A stretch of 64,000 bases of DNA. Source: a virus. Every line of letters starts with the position of its first letter. Within the stretch, counting starts at the first letter, position 1. A model generated the notes under the pieces. It did no database searches. It was given only the letters and a program-made list of their open reading frames with translations, and had not been told where the DNA came from. The position numbers and the translations under genes were made by a program. Positions 25,154 to 33,757 of the stretch are shown piece after piece. The stretch covers positions 1 through 64,000 of the IMG/VR virus record IMGVR_UViG_3300033142_000925; one strand, given 5' to 3'.

Positions 25154-25180
25154 AGTACCACATTGACAAGTCTGTGTCAA
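25152..25180 (-). promoter_or_regulatory. sigma70-type promoter of the early operon
   Basis: A perfect -35 TTGACA (25180-25175), a 17-base spacer and -10 TACTAT (25157-25152) point toward the sigma-like gene. Transcription would start near 25145, giving a leader of about 25 bases that contains a GAGGAGG ribosome site. It lies just after two hairpins ending the late operon. Confidence 0.82.
25163..25180 (-). promoter_or_regulatory. operator-like inverted repeat over the -35 box
   Basis: TTGACA and TGTCAA are exact inverted repeats separated by 6 bases, 18 bases in all, with the left arm being the -35 hexamer itself. A dimeric repressor bound here would block RNA polymerase. No candidate repressor gene is adjacent, but several small helix-turn-helix proteins are encoded in the early block. 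Confidence 0.55.
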
Positions 25181-25206
25181 GTCGTGTTTTTTCGTGTTCT
25201 TCGGGA

Positions 25207-25238
25207 GATAAAAGAGGTGACTCCATTACAGAGCCACC
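25207..25238 (-). terminator. intrinsic terminator ending the late operon
   Basis: An 8-base stem GGTGGCTC / GAGTCACC (one G-U pair) with a 7-base loop is followed on the minus strand by TCTTTTATC. It lies 35 bases past the last membrane gene and just before the early promoter, so it would insulate the two operons. Confidence 0.65.
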
Positions 25239-25253
25239 CCAAAGAGAAGAGAG

Positions 25254-25271
25254 ACCACCCCGAAGGGCGAT
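25254..25271 (-). terminator. UUCG-capped hairpin right after the late operon
   Basis: A 7-base stem with two G-U pairs closed by a C(UUCG)G tetraloop starts 2 bases after the stop of the 171-residue membrane protein. Such loops are unusually stable. It probably protects the 3' end of the late mRNA or assists the terminator at 25207-25238. Confidence 0.55.
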
Positions 25272-25272
25272 G

Positions 25273-25788
25273 TTATCTTGTACCAAAGTAGATACCGACA
25301 CCGATCAACACAGTCTCCACGATAACTACTACAAACAGAGTATCCCGCTGAGACTTCAGCTTGCCCTGTTTGATTTCATATTCCGTCACGAGATCAATTA
25401 TTGCCTGCTCGTGAACGCCTTCATTCGCCTTCAGTTCCGCCAGTGTATCTGTCAAAGATATCCCCAAGTCGGTCAATTGTTCCTCCAAGCTCAGTATGTG
25501 AGATTCCAAGCTTGCTTGTCTCACTAAGGCCCTCGCTAATACTCTGTTCAAGTCGTCTATTTTCTGCTGCGAGGTCACCTGAGATTCCGAGGCTTCTATC
25601 AAGGTCCGCTCTAAGTTCTTGATTATCCCGCTTTGTGTCTGCCACTGTTGTTTCAAGGTCTGATACTCGGACATTAGCGTCTTCCAGTCCTCGTTTGTAA
25701 CTGTCACGCTCTGCGCGAAGGCTATCGGCAAGTTCATTAGCAGCAGTGAGATCAGGATCAGGCCGGAGACGAACCGCAATCGAGTCAT
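25273..25788 (-). CDS. exported coiled-coil membrane protein, spanin candidate
   Basis: 171 residues. A signal peptide ends at PIAFA-QS near residue 25, a long coiled coil spans about 30-145, and a C-terminal membrane helix (VVVIVETVLIGVGIYF) ends the protein. A lipobox cysteine is absent. Its ATG overlaps the stop of the holin-like gene (ATGA), so translation is probably coupled. For 368 bases it shares DNA with the 143-residue gene in another frame. Nested membrane/coiled-coil genes next to a holin are typical of spanin pairs that fuse the two membranes of Gram-negative hosts. The assignment is inference. Confidence 0.65.
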   Translation of the reverse strand: MTRLRFVSGLILISLLLMNLPIAFAQSVTVTNEDWKTLMSEYQTLKQQWQTQSGIIKNLERTLIEASESQVTSQQKIDDLNRVLARALVRQASLESHILSLEEQLTDLGISLTDTLAELKANEGVHEQAIIDLVTEYEIKQGKLKSQRDTLFVVVIVETVLIGVGIYFGTR

Positions 25789-25852
25789 AGACCGCCACCA
25801 TCAGCAGAATTATTACCAGCGCTGCTATCGCCTTCCACATCCACGGTTTCAT
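25421..25852 (-). CDS. membrane-anchored coiled-coil protein, i-spanin-like
   Basis: 143 residues. An N-terminal membrane anchor (AIAALVIILLMVAVYD) is followed by heptad-rich coiled coil (LADSLRAERDSYKRGLEDANV, ENRRLEQSISEGLSE), as in Rz-type inner membrane spanins. The start is well supported by AGGAGG 7 bases before ATG. It begins inside the end of the holin-like gene and continues through the 171-residue gene in a different frame, so the region is read in three frames. Together the three products look like a lysis cassette. No endolysin lies next to them. Confidence 0.65.
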   Translation of the reverse strand: MKPWMWKAIAALVIILLMVAVYDSIAVRLRPDPDLTAANELADSLRAERDSYKRGLEDANVRVSDLETTVADTKRDNQELRADLDRSLGISGDLAAENRRLEQSISEGLSETSKLGISHTELGGTIDRLGDIFDRYTGGTEGE

Positions 25853-26183
25853 TCTTACCTCCTGTTACTGTTCGTGCTTGCATACCTGCCCCGATATTCT
25901 TCGAGGTTTCCCGGAGTCCATACCGGGCTGCGATTGCTATGAGAACTCCCGACAACGATGCGAGGACCGTGCCGAACTTCATGTTATCAATGAGTTGTGA
26001 GTAGAACATCACCGGCACTTCCATGAACCTGCCTTCCTCGTCAGTCATGGCCGCAAGTTCCTTCATATCGCCCATGGCTTGGACTGTTAAAAAGCTCATC
26101 AATACCAGTACACCAATACAGATCAACGTGAATGTCAGTGCGATCCTGAACAACCGCCCTCCTGACTGTTTGAATAATGCCAT
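25785..26183 (-). CDS. two-membrane-helix protein, holin candidate
   Basis: 132 residues. Two hydrophobic segments are visible: IALTFTLICIGVLVLMSFLTV (residues 14-34) and FGTVLASLSGVLIAIAARYG (70-90). They are separated by a charged stretch, and a Gly/Ser/Asp-rich tail follows. Size and topology fit small phage holins, which time lysis by opening the cell membrane. The neighbours downstream are spanin-like. The ATG at 26183 follows GGGGGATAAG. Other membrane roles cannot be excluded. Confidence 0.6.
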   Translation of the reverse strand: MALFKQSGGRLFRIALTFTLICIGVLVLMSFLTVQAMGDMKELAAMTDEEGRFMEVPVMFYSQLIDNMKFGTVLASLSGVLIAIAARYGLRETSKNIGAGMQARTVTGGKNETVDVEGDSSAGNNSADGGGL

Positions 26184-26197
26184 CTTATCCCCCTACT

Positions 26198-28780
26198 TTA
26201 CCATCTTGATTTGTCTAATATCAACATTGTGGTTGTTGACAAAGCCAACCCTACCGGCTCATTCACAATACTCTCAAGAGTGTAATCCTCAAATGCTTTG
26301 AACTGAGAATACCAACCCTCCTCTACATTATATCCATAAACAGTTCCAGAGACTAAACTCGACAACCCGGTCAAAATACCTCCGGGTACAACTACTTCAC
26401 AAGTTGCCCCGTCCGCCGCTGCTGTTTGGGCAAAACCAACACATCGTTTAATACCCTCACCAACAACACGAATCAACGAAAGAAATGAAGGATCAGCATC
26501 GTTATCTATAGCAAGTACCTGTCTATCCGAATAAGCTATTTCTCCGGCAGTACCCATGGGAAAAGGTGTTCCAAAAGTGACAACGTAAGTACTTGTATCA
26601 TATTCTATAAGCATCCCCTCAGTACTCGAACAGATCAGATACTTTGATTTAGTCAGCCTATGAAGCCTGCTTGCTTGACTGAACGCTGACGGAGTATATA
26701 TTGTACCCCCAGAAAGGGTCCCTCCTGATTCAGTTACAGTAACAAGCCTGAACCCAGCCGCACCAGTATCTCGCATAACCAATAAAACATGCGTATCATC
26801 GATCATGGATGTGCCTGTGATCCATAACGCAGGAGACGCCCACGCCGCCGCATCTATCGTTGCGATAGAACCCAAAGAAGGATTGACACCTGACGTATCT
26901 ATTACAACCCCACGAATACCTGTTCCTGACTTGAACCAGAAACCATACGCCTTATCTTCAGAAACTATACAGTGTATTGGATATCCCATAGATGAATCCC
27001 CAACCGTATCAGGAGTGTTTTTTGTGATAGTCATATCACTGATATCATAATGATTGGCCTTAAATGTTGCACCACTGACCCAAGTAACTAACACCTTATC
27101 CGCAGATAACAACGATGCTTTATTAAATGCTCCACCACTGGCTTCTTCAGTAACTGGTGTTCCTTCTGTAAGAGAATCAGTACCATTTCTCTTAACAACT
27201 TTCCCTATGATTGTACCTGCACCTACAGTAGAAAGGTATGCCCGTTCATCGTCTAAAGCTACAATACCTGTACGATTTCCAGCAATGTCTCCGGTATTAT
27301 ACATAGGCCAGATACCAACTTCACCTTTAGCATCTAAATCAAGGATACCTACAAATTGGATTCCAGTTCCAATAGCAGTAAACCAGATCGTATTGTTCGT
27401 TCCTTGAAAGAAGAAAGGGGTTGTAAACGTATCTGTACCACTATAGATATCCTGTGACAGTCTACGTCTTGTTATTTTTGTGAACTCATCCATAGTACTA
27501 CCGTCCCATGTTTTCACAGTACCATTGATAAGTCTCTCTATCATATCTCCAATTTCGACACTTTCACCGGCAGCTACTTCATATTCGCCAACAGGTGCAA
27601 GTATTGAAAACCCCAGATGATATTCTTCAATAGCCCCGGCCTGAATCCCTGTACCATCCTCCACATCATCCAACCGCGTCCGTATATCCCACCCCACTGG
27701 CAGAGTGTTATCAATACCGAAATCCGACCACTGTTCCAAAGTTTCCCATGTGAAAATGGGATCGTCCCCAAAGAAGATCCCCAAATCAGAGGCCCCTTCC
27801 ACTATCTCCACTTCGGCAATCTTTATCCAGCCTGCGGTACGTGCCGGAGGTGCTGAGTATGCGCCTGCTTGAGTATCACTCACAAGGGATGTCAAACCTG
27901 TTGCTGTCCCTCCAAACGACAAGATACCGGTCTTTGCAGCAAAGAAGGTGATCGTATCTGTACTTCTGGAAGTTGTAAACGGTTTATCAAAAGCGAACCC
28001 TGTAAAGGCAGCGTCTACCGCCGTTGCTATCACCGTACCTGAATCCAAACTGGTAACAGCAATCTCAGCATACAGGAGATTATCACTCTCCACCAAGTCG
28101 AGAACACTCTGAGGAACCGGATTGCTACCATCGGTATTGAACCAGAGAAGAACCGATTGTCTGAATATGGTCCCTGCTGCATTCCGGGACATAATAAACA
28201 GCATGTACCTACCGTCATACATATTCGACGCCCCGGTCTCTGCCGGGAACTGAAGGTCTGATTCCTGTGTGAGTATCGCCGCCCCTTTCTTTATTGTGAA
28301 CTCGAAGCCATATTCCAGCCCGGTATTCACAACCGCAGTACTGACCAGCCCTGTTACAGGGTCCTTAAAGTTTCTGGACAACGCGTTGTACCCTGCTTCT
28401 GTCGGTCTGATCTCAAGTGAATCCCTACGATCTCCGGTCTGCGCAGTCGCATCATCAAACGCTATAAGCGTGTCTACCGGTACCGGAACTATAAATGGAG
28501 ATTTAGCTTCCGATACAAATCCAAATGTGCCGTTCACCATATACGGACCTTGGTAATCTATGACAACCCCCGTCTTCAGACTCGCGGTAAAATCGGTTGT
28601 GTGAACAAGCTGTAATCCACGAAATACTTCAGCGTGGGTCTCCTGATCCGAGAGTGATGCAAGAAGATCAATCAAGTTCTGATACTGCTGCGTCCCTACC
28701 CGATTGATATCAGCATCTCTGAATATTTCGTTAGGGAACCATTGCTGGGTCTTAACCCCTCGTCCATCTCCGTATTTCAT
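26198..28780 (-). CDS. tail adhesin/fibre, smaller paralogue
   Basis: 860 residues. Residues 1-165 are clearly related to the N-terminus of the next larger adhesin (WFPNE, NLIxxL, KDPVTGLV, EYGF), so this is the shared virion attachment domain. The middle (about 430-790) is a run of beta blades with motifs such as ALDDERAYLSTV and SADKVLVTWVSG, suggesting a beta propeller. The last 65 residues (VVPGGILTGLSSLVSGTVYGY) again match the paralogue. Probably recognises the host surface. The start lies behind GGAGAGATAG. The region is moderately AT-rich in its second half. Confidence 0.78.
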   Translation of the reverse strand: MKYGDGRGVKTQQWFPNEIFRDADINRVGTQQYQNLIDLLASLSDQETHAEVFRGLQLVHTTDFTASLKTGVVIDYQGPYMVNGTFGFVSEAKSPFIVPVPVDTLIAFDDATAQTGDRRDSLEIRPTEAGYNALSRNFKDPVTGLVSTAVVNTGLEYGFEFTIKKGAAILTQESDLQFPAETGASNMYDGRYMLFIMSRNAAGTIFRQSVLLWFNTDGSNPVPQSVLDLVESDNLLYAEIAVTSLDSGTVIATAVDAAFTGFAFDKPFTTSRSTDTITFFAAKTGILSFGGTATGLTSLVSDTQAGAYSAPPARTAGWIKIAEVEIVEGASDLGIFFGDDPIFTWETLEQWSDFGIDNTLPVGWDIRTRLDDVEDGTGIQAGAIEEYHLGFSILAPVGEYEVAAGESVEIGDMIERLINGTVKTWDGSTMDEFTKITRRRLSQDIYSGTDTFTTPFFFQGTNNTIWFTAIGTGIQFVGILDLDAKGEVGIWPMYNTGDIAGNRTGIVALDDERAYLSTVGAGTIIGKVVKRNGTDSLTEGTPVTEEASGGAFNKASLLSADKVLVTWVSGATFKANHYDISDMTITKNTPDTVGDSSMGYPIHCIVSEDKAYGFWFKSGTGIRGVVIDTSGVNPSLGSIATIDAAAWASPALWITGTSMIDDTHVLLVMRDTGAAGFRLVTVTESGGTLSGGTIYTPSAFSQASRLHRLTKSKYLICSSTEGMLIEYDTSTYVVTFGTPFPMGTAGEIAYSDRQVLAIDNDADPSFLSLIRVVGEGIKRCVGFAQTAAADGATCEVVVPGGILTGLSSLVSGTVYGYNVEEGWYSQFKAFEDYTLESIVNEPVGLALSTTTMLILDKSRW

Positions 28781-28803
28781 CTATCTCTCCTCAATACCTA
28801 TAA

Positions 28804-31800
28804 CTATTTCACAACTAAAGCTGTAGTTGTTACTGCTTTCCCTACAGCTATACCCTTAAAGCTTTCAACTAAAGAAGCATCTGTAAAATCAGCTCTATAC
28901 TCGTGCCCTATATTCAAACCAACCAATCCTTCAAGGATACCACCATGAACCACATCAACTGTATCCCCAGATCCGGCAGTCTCTTTAGCAAGACCTAAAT
29001 ATTTTGGTACTTCAAAAGTGCGGTAATGTACATCTGCTGATCCATCATTATATCTGTAGAAACCCAAACATATACCGGGAGCAACCATAGCAAACTTTCC
29101 TTCTCCGACTATGGATGCTGCAAGTGCGCTTACGTCTATTTCATCAGTTAAAAATACAACTCCTGATGGGCTAATTTTAGCTAACATAGCTCTCATCTGT
29201 AATACTGAACCAGACGATGATGTTTTACTTTGATATGTAAATACTACATATCCACCGCCCAGTACTATAAGTGACGCATCTGTTGAAGATGTACTGTAAT
29301 AAATCCCAGAAAATGAAACATCACTGAATAGTACTTGTAATGTTTTAGGACTTGCAGTAGTTCCATCTAAAGCTTCATGTTTTAAAAGTGCAATTCGACA
29401 TTGATAATCTTCTCTTGCAAATATAACTAAATACCCATCTCCCATATGTCGTAGTCTGACCTCATTAACTCCTGTCCAACCCGGTAGCACAAGAGTGTTT
29501 CGTGTCCATGGAGTAAACGAAGTCCCTGTAAAATAAACCATACCATAACCAACGGTTGAAGCAGTAGTATACGCAAAGGCAAACCATTTATCATTTATTT
29601 CAATACAATCAATCTTTGTTGCTGTACCAGTAATAAGCGTTTGTTTTGAAGCTATTATAGATATAGATGAACCATTAAAATTAAACCCGACACATTTTAC
29701 ATCCGAATCAGTACCATCTTTGTAAACAACAACAAAATCATCATTTGTCATATTACAAACAGCGATACTATTTGTTCCATTTACTTCAAAATTAAGTAGC
29801 GCACCTTCAATTGTTATAGTGCCGCCACCTGAATTATATTTGACAACAATAACTTCACCATCATTCGATCCACCTGTATCATTATATGCAATTACAACAT
29901 ACTCATTACCTAAATAACAGGTATTATGATAATAAGCTGATTCTGTTTGTAATATTGTCTCAGAAGTTTTCCATACTATATCACCATCAACCAGTTCTCC
30001 TACTCTGGCATAAAAATCAGTAACCCCTATATTACACCATGAAACCATAAAAAAGTTGGTTTCCATTGGTGTTACTACAAATTGCACCAGAGTCCCCGTA
30101 TCATAGAGTTGTTCGGCTATCAGCATGTTTAGTTTACACTTTTTATATTCATCATTCTTTTCAAAATAACCTATGGGATCTCCTTTTGTTACAGCTTCAC
30201 TAATTGTAACAGGGACAGACATTATTGACGGATCAAACCCTAAATGCCTTTCTAAAATAGCCTTATCCTGAATCCCCTGACCTGTTCGCATATCATCAGT
30301 GGCCTTTTGAATCGCCAAACTTATTGGAGTACCTGAAGCAATCGCTCTTGGAATAAACGCATCAGGTAAGGCTTCAAAAATCTTACTCTGCTTATTGAAA
30401 TATATATCAGCTTCAAGATTAGTCGTAATGCTTTCGGTCAATAAACCACTATAAATATCAAAGAAGTTTAAGTCACCATTCATACCCAAATAATAAGGTA
30501 AATGGTATGCGTAGAAATCAAGATCCCCAGCAATAAAACGATTATTACCGTAAGCCACATACATATCATCGGCTCCGATAACCCCAGCATCGAACCAATC
30601 AATTCCATTGTAAGAATAAGAAACATGGAAAGCATCATCACCCGCCATGAACACACCATTTCCAAACGCAATTGATCTAACGGCTCCGGGTATTACAATT
30701 CCCCGAGATGTCCATGTTCCGGTTGGGTCTGTTGCTGTATATATTTCACCAGTAGACAGTCCAGCTACATAGATACCATTTCCATAACTTAGGGATATAG
30801 CAGCCGCACCAGCAAACTTATCACCTTGATCAGTCCACGCTCCTGTCGGATCAGCAGTAGTATATATATGGCCAGTACTCTCACCGACGATGTACAGACT
30901 TTCCGCATACAAAGAAGAGCTTCCAGTTAGAACATAACCCGCCCACGTTGCGTTTGCAGTCCAAGTCACCCCGGTCGGTGAGGTATACATGACATTGGAA
31001 GTTCCAGTCATAACAAAGTAACTGGGACTCGCCATTAAAGTATGCCAATAATTATGCACACTTCCTTGGTCAACCCAAGTAAACCCGTCAGTAGAAGTAA
31101 ACGCATTACTATCACCACAAACTACAAGAATTGTTCCATTATAAGCAAAATAACGACCTCGAAGTGTACCTCCTCCCAGAGTATGCTCATCAGTCCAATT
31201 CACACCATCAATTGAAGCCCATATCGAAGTCGACGTTATCATTACAAAAGCACCCGCACCATATCCCGTTCTTTTTATAGGTGTTGCAGTTATAATTCCA
31301 TTAGCAATCCAAGCCTCTGGATCTGAACCACCAAATCGTAGGAGATCCGTGAAATTACTATGCGTATCTGGCGTACCTGACCACGCTGTGTCCTCATTAA
31401 CTGATCCACTTTCTGACGGTATTACAATAAATGTAGAATCGTTTATTCCCCCAGATCCTAAATCTAATGAGGCTATAAACCTCAATGTCTGATTCAATAC
31501 CGTGTACGTAGATCCATTATCAAACTGCTGACTGATTAACTCACGTATAGCTGTTCCATCATACCAACTGAGAATAAACTTATCGGTTGCAAAATCGTAT
31601 TTCAATATTAAATGTGTAGATCCCACATCCCAACCAGCAATAAACTGATCTACAATGGTATCATACTGAAATCTGGGATAATACTCAGTATCAATAGTAA
31701 ACTCATCTAAAAAAAGATGATCGGCACTCACCGCTTCCGGTCCGTGTATACCATTCACAAACGGATAATAAGCCCAACCGGGAGTGATCTGTATATCCTG

Positions 31801-32997
31801 CCAGTAAGTGTATACCGCATCTGTTCCAACCCAATTTGCAAAAACATACGCATGAATGGTATTGCCAATATAAGCTCCAATATCAACTCTGATCTCTAAA
31901 TCAAGAGTATCATCATCCAACCATGTATATTTAAACTCAGTTGTAAAATAATCCGTCACCGTATGTGCAACCCAATCAACAATAACACCAAACTTATGTG
32001 ACTGGTCACTATTGAATATCTGCAATTGTGTATTCGGTGAAGTTCCTCTTTTAGCTCTACCTCTTACTGTATAAAACTGAACATCTGATACAATATCTTC
32101 TGATATTACGCCTCTATATGAAAATCCACTTATCGCTACCTTATTCCAGACCTCACCATTGAGAGTTTCTTGAGTTACAACCACACCGTCGGTGACTGCA
32201 TCCCAGTTAGCAGTGGTCAAGTCTGTAGGATCGGTGACAATATTCGTATATCTACCACCAATAAAATGAGGTATAATCACACTACCCAATCCCGGTCGTT
32301 TTACGTTATCAACATCCACTCCCAGACTCGGATCAAAAAATACGAGGCTTCCTGAATCCACATCCCACGAATCAGAATCCCGAACATCCTTAATATTAGC
32401 CTGAGTGATCGCAGTCGCGCTCTGAGCCACATACACTTCAGCTACCTTGATCCATCCAGCCGTCGACGCGGGAGCTACAGGTGTCGCTGATGGAGTTCCT
32501 GCGAGTACTTGAAAATCAAATCCGTACTCCACCTTTGTGTCGGTCGGAGCCGTTGTAACAAGACCCGTTACCGGGTCCTTGTACGCTCTGGATAAACTGT
32601 CATATTCGGTTCGGTTAGGTCGTACTTCTACAATATCAATACGATCATTGGAGCCATCACCCGTCGTCACTGCGATATTGGTATCCACTGGAACATTGAC
32701 AACAAACACATCGCCCGGAGATCCAACAAAAGCCCATACCCCATCCTGCATATAATACCCAGACACGGACAGGCATATCCCCATTCCCAATGACATAGTT
32801 AAGAGGGTGCTATGCGTCAGCCGCAAGCCATTCACCGCGATATTGGGCGATGCATCTTTTAGACTCAAAGTGTTCATCAAGGACACTATCAGATTCGTAT
32901 ATTCCTTCTCGTTCAGGAAGTTTACATCACCGTCTACTAACTGTTCATTGGGAAACCACTGAGGTGCCCTGATTCCTTTACCTTCTGGAAATTGCAT
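28804..32997 (-). CDS. large tail adhesin/fibre with propeller repeats
   Basis: 1397 residues, among the largest proteins here. It has the N-terminal attachment domain shared with the 860-residue paralogue, then a carbohydrate-binding-like segment (about 240-400) and a lectin/LamG-like segment (about 405-545). At least six Asp-box-like repeats of S-x-D-G-x-x-W type follow (545-870; SIDGVNW, STDGFTW, SPTGVTW), as in sialidase or BNR propellers. A second blade series (960-1330) and the shared C-terminal domain end it. Much of the gene is distinctly AT-richer than its neighbours, which suggests acquisition. Likely receptor-binding protein. Confidence 0.8.
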   Translation of the reverse strand: MQFPEGKGIRAPQWFPNEQLVDGDVNFLNEKEYTNLIVSLMNTLSLKDASPNIAVNGLRLTHSTLLTMSLGMGICLSVSGYYMQDGVWAFVGSPGDVFVVNVPVDTNIAVTTGDGSNDRIDIVEVRPNRTEYDSLSRAYKDPVTGLVTTAPTDTKVEYGFDFQVLAGTPSATPVAPASTAGWIKVAEVYVAQSATAITQANIKDVRDSDSWDVDSGSLVFFDPSLGVDVDNVKRPGLGSVIIPHFIGGRYTNIVTDPTDLTTANWDAVTDGVVVTQETLNGEVWNKVAISGFSYRGVISEDIVSDVQFYTVRGRAKRGTSPNTQLQIFNSDQSHKFGVIVDWVAHTVTDYFTTEFKYTWLDDDTLDLEIRVDIGAYIGNTIHAYVFANWVGTDAVYTYWQDIQITPGWAYYPFVNGIHGPEAVSADHLFLDEFTIDTEYYPRFQYDTIVDQFIAGWDVGSTHLILKYDFATDKFILSWYDGTAIRELISQQFDNGSTYTVLNQTLRFIASLDLGSGGINDSTFIVIPSESGSVNEDTAWSGTPDTHSNFTDLLRFGGSDPEAWIANGIITATPIKRTGYGAGAFVMITSTSIWASIDGVNWTDEHTLGGGTLRGRYFAYNGTILVVCGDSNAFTSTDGFTWVDQGSVHNYWHTLMASPSYFVMTGTSNVMYTSPTGVTWTANATWAGYVLTGSSSLYAESLYIVGESTGHIYTTADPTGAWTDQGDKFAGAAAISLSYGNGIYVAGLSTGEIYTATDPTGTWTSRGIVIPGAVRSIAFGNGVFMAGDDAFHVSYSYNGIDWFDAGVIGADDMYVAYGNNRFIAGDLDFYAYHLPYYLGMNGDLNFFDIYSGLLTESITTNLEADIYFNKQSKIFEALPDAFIPRAIASGTPISLAIQKATDDMRTGQGIQDKAILERHLGFDPSIMSVPVTISEAVTKGDPIGYFEKNDEYKKCKLNMLIAEQLYDTGTLVQFVVTPMETNFFMVSWCNIGVTDFYARVGELVDGDIVWKTSETILQTESAYYHNTCYLGNEYVVIAYNDTGGSNDGEVIVVKYNSGGGTITIEGALLNFEVNGTNSIAVCNMTNDDFVVVYKDGTDSDVKCVGFNFNGSSISIIASKQTLITGTATKIDCIEINDKWFAFAYTTASTVGYGMVYFTGTSFTPWTRNTLVLPGWTGVNEVRLRHMGDGYLVIFAREDYQCRIALLKHEALDGTTASPKTLQVLFSDVSFSGIYYSTSSTDASLIVLGGGYVVFTYQSKTSSSGSVLQMRAMLAKISPSGVVFLTDEIDVSALAASIVGEGKFAMVAPGICLGFYRYNDGSADVHYRTFEVPKYLGLAKETAGSGDTVDVVHGGILEGLVGLNIGHEYRADFTDASLVESFKGIAVGKAVTTTALVVK

Positions 32998-33008
32998 ATT
33001 ATCCTCTC

Positions 33009-33755
33009 CTATACCACAGTCGCGTCTGAAGTCTTCGTCATCTGTACTGTCCCCCGAACGACTGCATCAATGGTTTTATAGAACTGAACGGTCCCGATAA
33101 ACGCATCAATAGTCTTTGTAAACCTAAACTGTTTGATAAATACAAGGTCGAAATCAACTCCCGCTGCTCGTATTCTATCTATAAGTTCACCGACATAAGA
33201 AATAACAGCACCAACACCGTCACCCCCCACAAAGTTCTGATTAACGTATGCTTGATTTGTATTGTTCAGAAATATCGATTCGGTGAAATCCTGCGCACCC
33301 TCGATCCTAACCTGAAAATACAGATTCTTAGAGTCAAACTGCTCAACAACCTGAATGGTAGTCGTATCCACAATGAAGTACGTAAGCGCATCGATAATCG
33401 CCCACCGAGTAGTCCTGCGTGGGTTACTCTGCTGGATCGCAATCGCACGGTACCTCTTCCTGAACGTTTCATCCGGCTCCGCTCTGTTACGTCGAGGGAG
33501 ATTCAAAAAAGCGCTCACAAGGATATCCAGATTCTCATCTTCAGCTATATCTAAATCAAACGACTGAACAAAATAATTTGATACCGTCCGCAAGTACTCC
33601 AACTCGTTACATAATGCCCCACAATTGAAGTCTGAAGACTCCTCAATGACCGGTTCCGGTGTGAAATCTTCAGATCCTATGATGGCAACATACGTTTCCC
33701 CGGTCTTATTCACCGCGTCGGATACTGCTTTGTTGAAAGTACTTATAATTCCCAT
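33009..33755 (-). CDS. baseplate wedge/tail protein (gp48 of Mu-like position)
   Basis: 248 residues. The core (LEYLRTVSNYFVQSFDLDIAEDENLDILVSAFLNLPRR and ETFRKRYRAIAIQQSNPRRTTRWAIIDALTYFI) is like tail proteins that follow gene J in contractile-tail phages and cap the wedge. The C-terminal 45 residues contain three copies of a short repeat, FTKTIDAFIGTVQ, FYKTIDAVVRGTVQ and MTKTSDATVV, probably a small beta structure that links to the adhesins. It lies between baseplate J and the adhesin genes. Weak ribosome site. Confidence 0.68.
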   Translation of the reverse strand: MGIISTFNKAVSDAVNKTGETYVAIIGSEDFTPEPVIEESSDFNCGALCNELEYLRTVSNYFVQSFDLDIAEDENLDILVSAFLNLPRRNRAEPDETFRKRYRAIAIQQSNPRRTTRWAIIDALTYFIVDTTTIQVVEQFDSKNLYFQVRIEGAQDFTESIFLNNTNQAYVNQNFVGGDGVGAVISYVGELIDRIRAAGVDFDLVFIKQFRFTKTIDAFIGTVQFYKTIDAVVRGTVQMTKTSDATVV

Positions 33756-33757
33756 AA

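Noticed and set aside
25138-25155. TATAAT on the plus strand as a divergent promoter (also at 63.38 kb)
   Set aside because: No -35 box at the right spacing and no plus-strand genes anywhere in the window.
25116-25301. 61-residue minus-strand frame over the late/early gap
   Set aside because: It covers the terminator hairpins, operator and promoter, has no ribosome site and an implausible composition.
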